A DNA stretch of 16,305 nt from JAYWAM01 sp043782425 (GTDB lineage: Bacteria > Pseudomonadota > Gammaproteobacteria > Burkholderiales > Usitatibacteraceae). The translations under genes were made by a program, and so were the position numbers. Position 1 is the first letter of the stretch, and each line of letters starts with the position of its first letter. The notes beneath the pieces were generated by a model, which saw nothing but the letters and a program-made list of their open reading frames with translations, was not told the DNA's origin and did not search any database. Shown here piece after piece: positions 13,235-16,305 of this stretch. The DNA lies in assembly GCA_043782425.1 (NCBI GenBank), contig JAYWAM010000128.1:1-16305 (forward strand), given 5' to 3'.

Positions 13235-15907
13235 ATGGATCGCCCCAACTTCATTGACCAAGACAAAGACCCGCAGGAAACACGCGAATGGCTAGACGCG
13301 CTTGAAGGCGTGCTCGAAGCCGAAGGGCCACAGCGCGCGCATTTTTTGCTGGAACAACTAGTGGACAAAGCGCGCCGCTCGGGCGCTTACCTGCCCTATA
13401 ACGCCCAGACTGCTTATATCAACACCATCCCCCCGGCGGCCGAACCGCCCCTGCCGGGCGACAAGGAAATTGAATACCGTATCCGCTCGCTGATCCGCTG
13501 GAACGCCATTGCCATGGTGCTGCGCGCCAACAAGGAAAGCTCGGAGCTGGGCGGCCACATCGCCAGCTTCCAGTCCGCTGCAACGCTCTACGATATCGGC
13601 TTCGATCACTTCTGGCATGCGCCCTCAGCCACGCACGGCGGCGACATGATTTTTATTCAAGGCCACTCCGCGCCCGGCGTGTATGCGCGCGCCTACCTCG
13701 AAGGACGCTTGACCGAAGAGCAGATGGAAAACTTCCGCCGCGAGGTGGACGGCAAAGGTATTTCTTCATATCCGCATCCGTGGCTGATGCCCGACTTCTG
13801 GCAATATCCCACCGTGTCGATGGGCCTCGGCCCTTATCAGGCGATTTACCAGGCGCGCTTCATGAAATATCTACAGGATCGCGGCATCCTCAACACCGAG
13901 GGCCGCAAGGTGTGGGCCTTCATGGGTGACGGCGAGATGGACGAACCCGAATCGCTCGGCGCCATCGCGCTGGCCGCACGTGAAAAACTCGACAACCTTA
14001 TTTTCGTGGTGAACTGCAATTTGCAGCGCCTCGATGGCCCGGTGCGCGGCAACGGCAAAATCATCCAGGAACTGGAAGGCGATTTTCGCGGCGCAGGATG
14101 GAATGTGTTGAAAGTCATCTGGGGCCGCTACTGGGATCCACTCATCGCCAAAGATCGCGACGGCTTGTTGCAAAAGCGCATGATGGAAGCGGTTGACGGC
14201 GAATACCAGAACTTCAAAGCGCGCGACGGCGCTTATGTGCGCGAGCATTTTTTCGGCAAGTATCCCGAGCTCAAGCAAATGGTGTCGAGCATGTCAGACG
14301 AAGACATCTGGCGTCTCAATCGCGGCGGCCACGATCCCTACAAAATCTATGCGGCCTATGCTTCTGCCGTCAATCACAAAGGCCAGCCCACGGTGATTCT
14401 CGCCAAGACGGTGAAAGGCTACGGCATGGGCCACGCCGGAGAGGGCCAGAACATCACCCATCAGCAAAAGAAAATGGATGTGTCGGCGCTCAAGCAGTTC
14501 CGCGACCGCTTCAAGGTCCCCATCGCCGACGATGTCATTTCCGACATCCCGTTTTACCGCCCTCCCGAGGACAGCGTCGAAATCAAATATCTCAAGGCGG
14601 CGCGCGCCAAACTCGGCGGCTCACTGCCGATTCGCCACGCCAATATTCCGCCGCTCAAAATACCCGGCCTGAGTATTTTCGACGCCTTGCTGAAAAGCAC
14701 CGAAGAGCGCGAAATCTCCACCACCATGGCCTTTGTGCGCGCCTTCACCGCGCTGATCCGCGACAAGGAACTCGGCCCGCGCCTGGTGCCCATCGTCGCC
14801 GATGAATCGCGCACCTTTGGCATGGAAGGCATGTTCCGCCAACTGGGCATTTATTCTTCCGTCGGCCAGCTTTACGAGCCGGTCGATGCTGGGGAGTTGA
14901 TGTTCTACAAAGAAGACAAGGCGGGGCAGATTTTGCAGGAGGGCATCAATGAAGCCGGTGCGTTTTGCTCCTGGATGGCGGCTGGAACCAGCTACGCCAA
15001 TCACGGCCAGCACATGATTCCATTCTTCATTTTCTATTCGATGTTCGGCTTCCAGCGCATCGGCGATTTCGCCTGGGCCGCCGGCGACATGCAGGCGCGC
15101 GGTTTCCTGCTCGGCGGCACCGCCGGGCGCACCACCTTGAACGGCGAGGGCCTGCAACACGAGGATGGTCACAGTCATCTTTTATCCTCGACCATTCCCA
15201 ACTGCATTTCCTACGATCCGACCTTCAGCTACGAGCTTGCCGTCATCCTGCACGACGGCCTGAAGCGCATGTACGAGAAAATGGAAAATGTTTTCTACTA
15301 CATCACCGTGATGAACGAAAACTACACCCACCCCGCCATGCCCAAAGACGCCGAGGCGGGGATACTCAAGGGCATGTATCTGTTCCGTGAAGCGCCGGAA
15401 GCGAAAAAACCGCGCGTGCAATTGCTCGGCTCGGGTACGATTTTGCGCGAAGTGATCGCCGCCAGCGAGCTGCTGGAACTCGATTGGGGAGTGGCGTCCG
15501 ACATCTGGTCCGCCACATCTTTCAACGAATTGCGCCGCGAAGGCATGGCGGTGGAGCGCAGGAATATGCTGCACCCGAGCGAGCCCGCGCAGATGAGCCA
15601 CGTAGCGCAATGCCTCAAGGGACGCAAAGGTCCGGCGGTGGCCGCAACCGATTACATGCGCACCTTTGCCGATCAAATCCGGCCTTACATTACCGAGCGC
15701 AAATTTGTGGTGCTAGGCACCGATGGTTTCGGGCGCTCAGATACACGCAAACAACTGCGCAAATTCTTCGAGGTCAATCGCTACTATGTTGTGGTCGCCG
15801 CCCTCAAAGCGCTGGCCGACGAGGGCCAGGTTCAGACCAAACTGGTGTCCGATGCGATAAAAAAATACGGCATCGATGTGGACAAACCTGCACCTTGGAC
15901 GGTTTAA
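13235..15907 (+). CDS. aceE: Pyruvate dehydrogenase E1 component, homodimeric type
   Basis: The 890-residue protein matches the single-chain (alpha2) E1 of proteobacteria in length and order. It decarboxylates pyruvate with thiamine diphosphate and transfers the acetyl group to the lipoyl arm of E2 in the pyruvate dehydrogenase complex. The thiamine-diphosphate motif runs from GDGEMDEPES (231-240) to VVNCNLQRLDGPV (258-270). RSLIRWNAIAMV, SMGLGPYQAIYQARF and GTAGRTTLNGEGLQHEDGHS are all family hallmarks. The ATG at 13235 has GAGGA upstream and starts directly before the conserved acidic N-terminus. aceF (E2) normally follows within tens of bases, but the next 398 bases are only repeats, so E2 lies farther right or elsewhere. 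It is divergent from the signalling cluster. Confidence 0.97.
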   Translation: MDRPNFIDQDKDPQETREWLDALEGVLEAEGPQRAHFLLEQLVDKARRSGAYLPYNAQTAYINTIPPAAEPPLPGDKEIEYRIRSLIRWNAIAMVLRANKESSELGGHIASFQSAATLYDIGFDHFWHAPSATHGGDMIFIQGHSAPGVYARAYLEGRLTEEQMENFRREVDGKGISSYPHPWLMPDFWQYPTVSMGLGPYQAIYQARFMKYLQDRGILNTEGRKVWAFMGDGEMDEPESLGAIALAAREKLDNLIFVVNCNLQRLDGPVRGNGKIIQELEGDFRGAGWNVLKVIWGRYWDPLIAKDRDGLLQKRMMEAVDGEYQNFKARDGAYVREHFFGKYPELKQMVSSMSDEDIWRLNRGGHDPYKIYAAYASAVNHKGQPTVILAKTVKGYGMGHAGEGQNITHQQKKMDVSALKQFRDRFKVPIADDVISDIPFYRPPEDSVEIKYLKAARAKLGGSLPIRHANIPPLKIPGLSIFDALLKSTEEREISTTMAFVRAFTALIRDKELGPRLVPIVADESRTFGMEGMFRQLGIYSSVGQLYEPVDAGELMFYKEDKAGQILQEGINEAGAFCSWMAAGTSYANHGQHMIPFFIFYSMFGFQRIGDFAWAAGDMQARGFLLGGTAGRTTLNGEGLQHEDGHSHLLSSTIPNCISYDPTFSYELAVILHDGLKRMYEKMENVFYYITVMNENYTHPAMPKDAEAGILKGMYLFREAPEAKKPRVQLLGSGTILREVIAASELLELDWGVASDIWSATSFNELRREGMAVERRNMLHPSEPAQMSHVAQCLKGRKGPAVAATDYMRTFADQIRPYITERKFVVLGTDGFGRSDTRKQLRKFFEVNRYYVVVAALKALADEGQVQTKLVSDAIKKYGIDVDKPAPWTV

Positions 15908-15916
15908 TCTTTGCTT

Positions 15917-15977
15917 AACCACTAAGCGCACTAAGATCACAAAGAATATTTTTCTTGGTGCGCTTTGTGTGCTTAGC
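15917..15977. repeat. CACTAAG-type dispersed hairpin repeat
   Basis: CTAAGCGCACTAAG (15922-15935) pairs with CTTTGTGTGCTTAG (15963-15976) at 12 of 14 positions. An inner CACAAAG/CTTGGTG pair surrounds an AT-rich loop. On the minus strand the left part reads CTTAGTGCGCTTAGTGGTTAA, a variant of the intergenic repeat ending GTGGTTAA seen in many proteobacterial genomes. It starts 9 bases after the aceE stop and could also act as the 3' hairpin of the aceE transcript. Confidence 0.65.
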
Positions 15978-15979
15978 GC

Positions 15980-16068
15980 GTAGGGCGGACTTGTCCGCAA
16001 AACCATCAGCGTCTCTATGGCACGATACGGCGGACAAGTCCGCCCTACGCCCGGGCTCATGGCTTCAT
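15980..16068. repeat. Dispersed inverted-repeat element, copy 2 (perfect arms)
   Basis: GTAGGGCGGACTTGTCCGC (15980-15998) and its exact complement (16030-16048) form a 19-base stem around a 31-base loop, followed by GCCCGGGCTCATGGCTTCAT. The loop and tail align with copy 1 at 1238-1330. Each arm also contains the palindrome GGACTTGTCC or GGACAAGTCC. The arms are intact here and mutated in copy 1, so this copy is the better reference. Confidence 0.8.
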
Positions 16069-16202
16069 ACAAGTGGCTTATGCACGCTGCCACATCAGCT
16101 TGAATCGCACCCGATGCACGAAGGAGTATTGACGCACCATACCTTCAATGCTACCTTGCCCACGTCATCTCGCATTATTGAGAATTCCCAAATTTGTGAC
16201 AG

Positions 16203-16298
16203 CCCCACCCTCACCCCAGCCCTCTCCCGCCCAGCGGGAGAGGGGGTTTTCTCCCTCGCCACCGGAACGGGGGTGAGGGTCGGGGTGAGGGGGTGGTG
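16203..16298. repeat. CCCTCACCCC-type dispersed repeat with strong hairpin
   Basis: CCCTCTCCCGC (16220-16230), loop CCA, and GCGGGAGAGGG (16234-16244) form a perfect 11-base stem followed by GGTTTTC. Outside it, CCCTCACCCC (16208-16217) can pair with GGGGTGAGGG at 16270-16279 or 16282-16291. This is a widespread proteobacterial intergenic repeat whose translation (LTPALSRPAGEG) is often mistaken for a gene. The hairpin plus T-rich end could terminate transcription rightward. Confidence 0.7.
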
Positions 16299-16305
16299 GA
16301 GTTAA

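Larger units (their letters stand above)
15908..16305. other. Gene-free region after aceE, filled with dispersed repeats
   Basis: No convincing gene is seen in 398 bases. Three unrelated repeat units follow one another (15917-15977, 15980-16068, 16203-16298). The stretch 16069-16202 between the last two shows nothing recognisable. An open plus-strand frame from 15955 to the edge is only a translation of the repeats. Confidence 0.6.

Noticed and set aside
15955..16305. Plus-strand open frame running to the right edge
   Set aside because: It is made of the dispersed repeats; the LTPALSRPAGEG segment is the known spurious translation of the CCCTCACCCC repeat.
1..16305. CRISPR arrays, rRNA genes, complete insertion sequences and phage genes
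   Set aside because: No regularly spaced direct repeats, rRNA sequence, transposase or phage protein was seen anywhere in the window.

Overview
The window looks like a chromosomal segment of a proteobacterium, most likely a betaproteobacterium of the Nitrosomonadales type. The reasons are a homodimeric pyruvate dehydrogenase E1 of about 890 residues, the style of the GluRS and signalling proteins, and several dispersed intergenic repeats common in proteobacterial genomes. A gammaproteobacterium cannot be excluded. The right three quarters is ordinary moderately GC-rich chromosome. The first 1.1 kb is visibly more AT-rich and looks foreign.

Layout, left to right. Positions 1-999 read as the end of an integron cassette array on the minus strand: a reading frame running off the left edge (1-330), a well-formed attC site (342-406), a membrane-protein cassette (401-985), and a GTTAGGT core-site match (993-999). 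No integrase lies where one would be expected. A 366-base gap follows, with an AT-rich palindrome and a dispersed hairpin repeat. Next come a zinc-dependent histone-deacetylase-family amidohydrolase (1366-2304, plus), a collagen-like lipoprotein (2516-2863, minus), a CPHC thioredoxin-like protein (3166-3498, minus) and tRNA-Val(CAC) with its promoter and terminator (3527-3674, minus). A PIN-toxin/antitoxin pair (3939-4584, minus) follows. It sits between two copies of an exact 16-base direct repeat, and then comes gltX (4757-6154, plus).

The centre (6203-12875) is a five-gene minus-strand signalling cluster. In transcription order it holds a PP2C-type Ser/Thr phosphatase, a two-FHA-domain protein, a metallo-beta-lactamase-fold enzyme resembling class II cyclic-nucleotide phosphodiesterases, a GAF-fused GspE/PilB-type assembly ATPase, and a GAF/HD-GYP c-di-GMP phosphodiesterase with a large insertion. 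Together the genes suggest a pilus- or secretion-type motor ATPase controlled by phospho-threonine signalling, a cyclic mononucleotide and c-di-GMP. No protein kinase and no other pilus or secretion gene is in view. This cluster and the cassette array are the two most interesting parts of the window.

The cluster is divergent from aceE (13235-15907, plus) across a 359-base AT-rich intergenic region. The last 398 bases hold no convincing gene, only three different dispersed hairpin repeats one after another. One of these is a second copy of the repeat at 1238-1330. The aceF gene that usually follows aceE is not present before the window ends.
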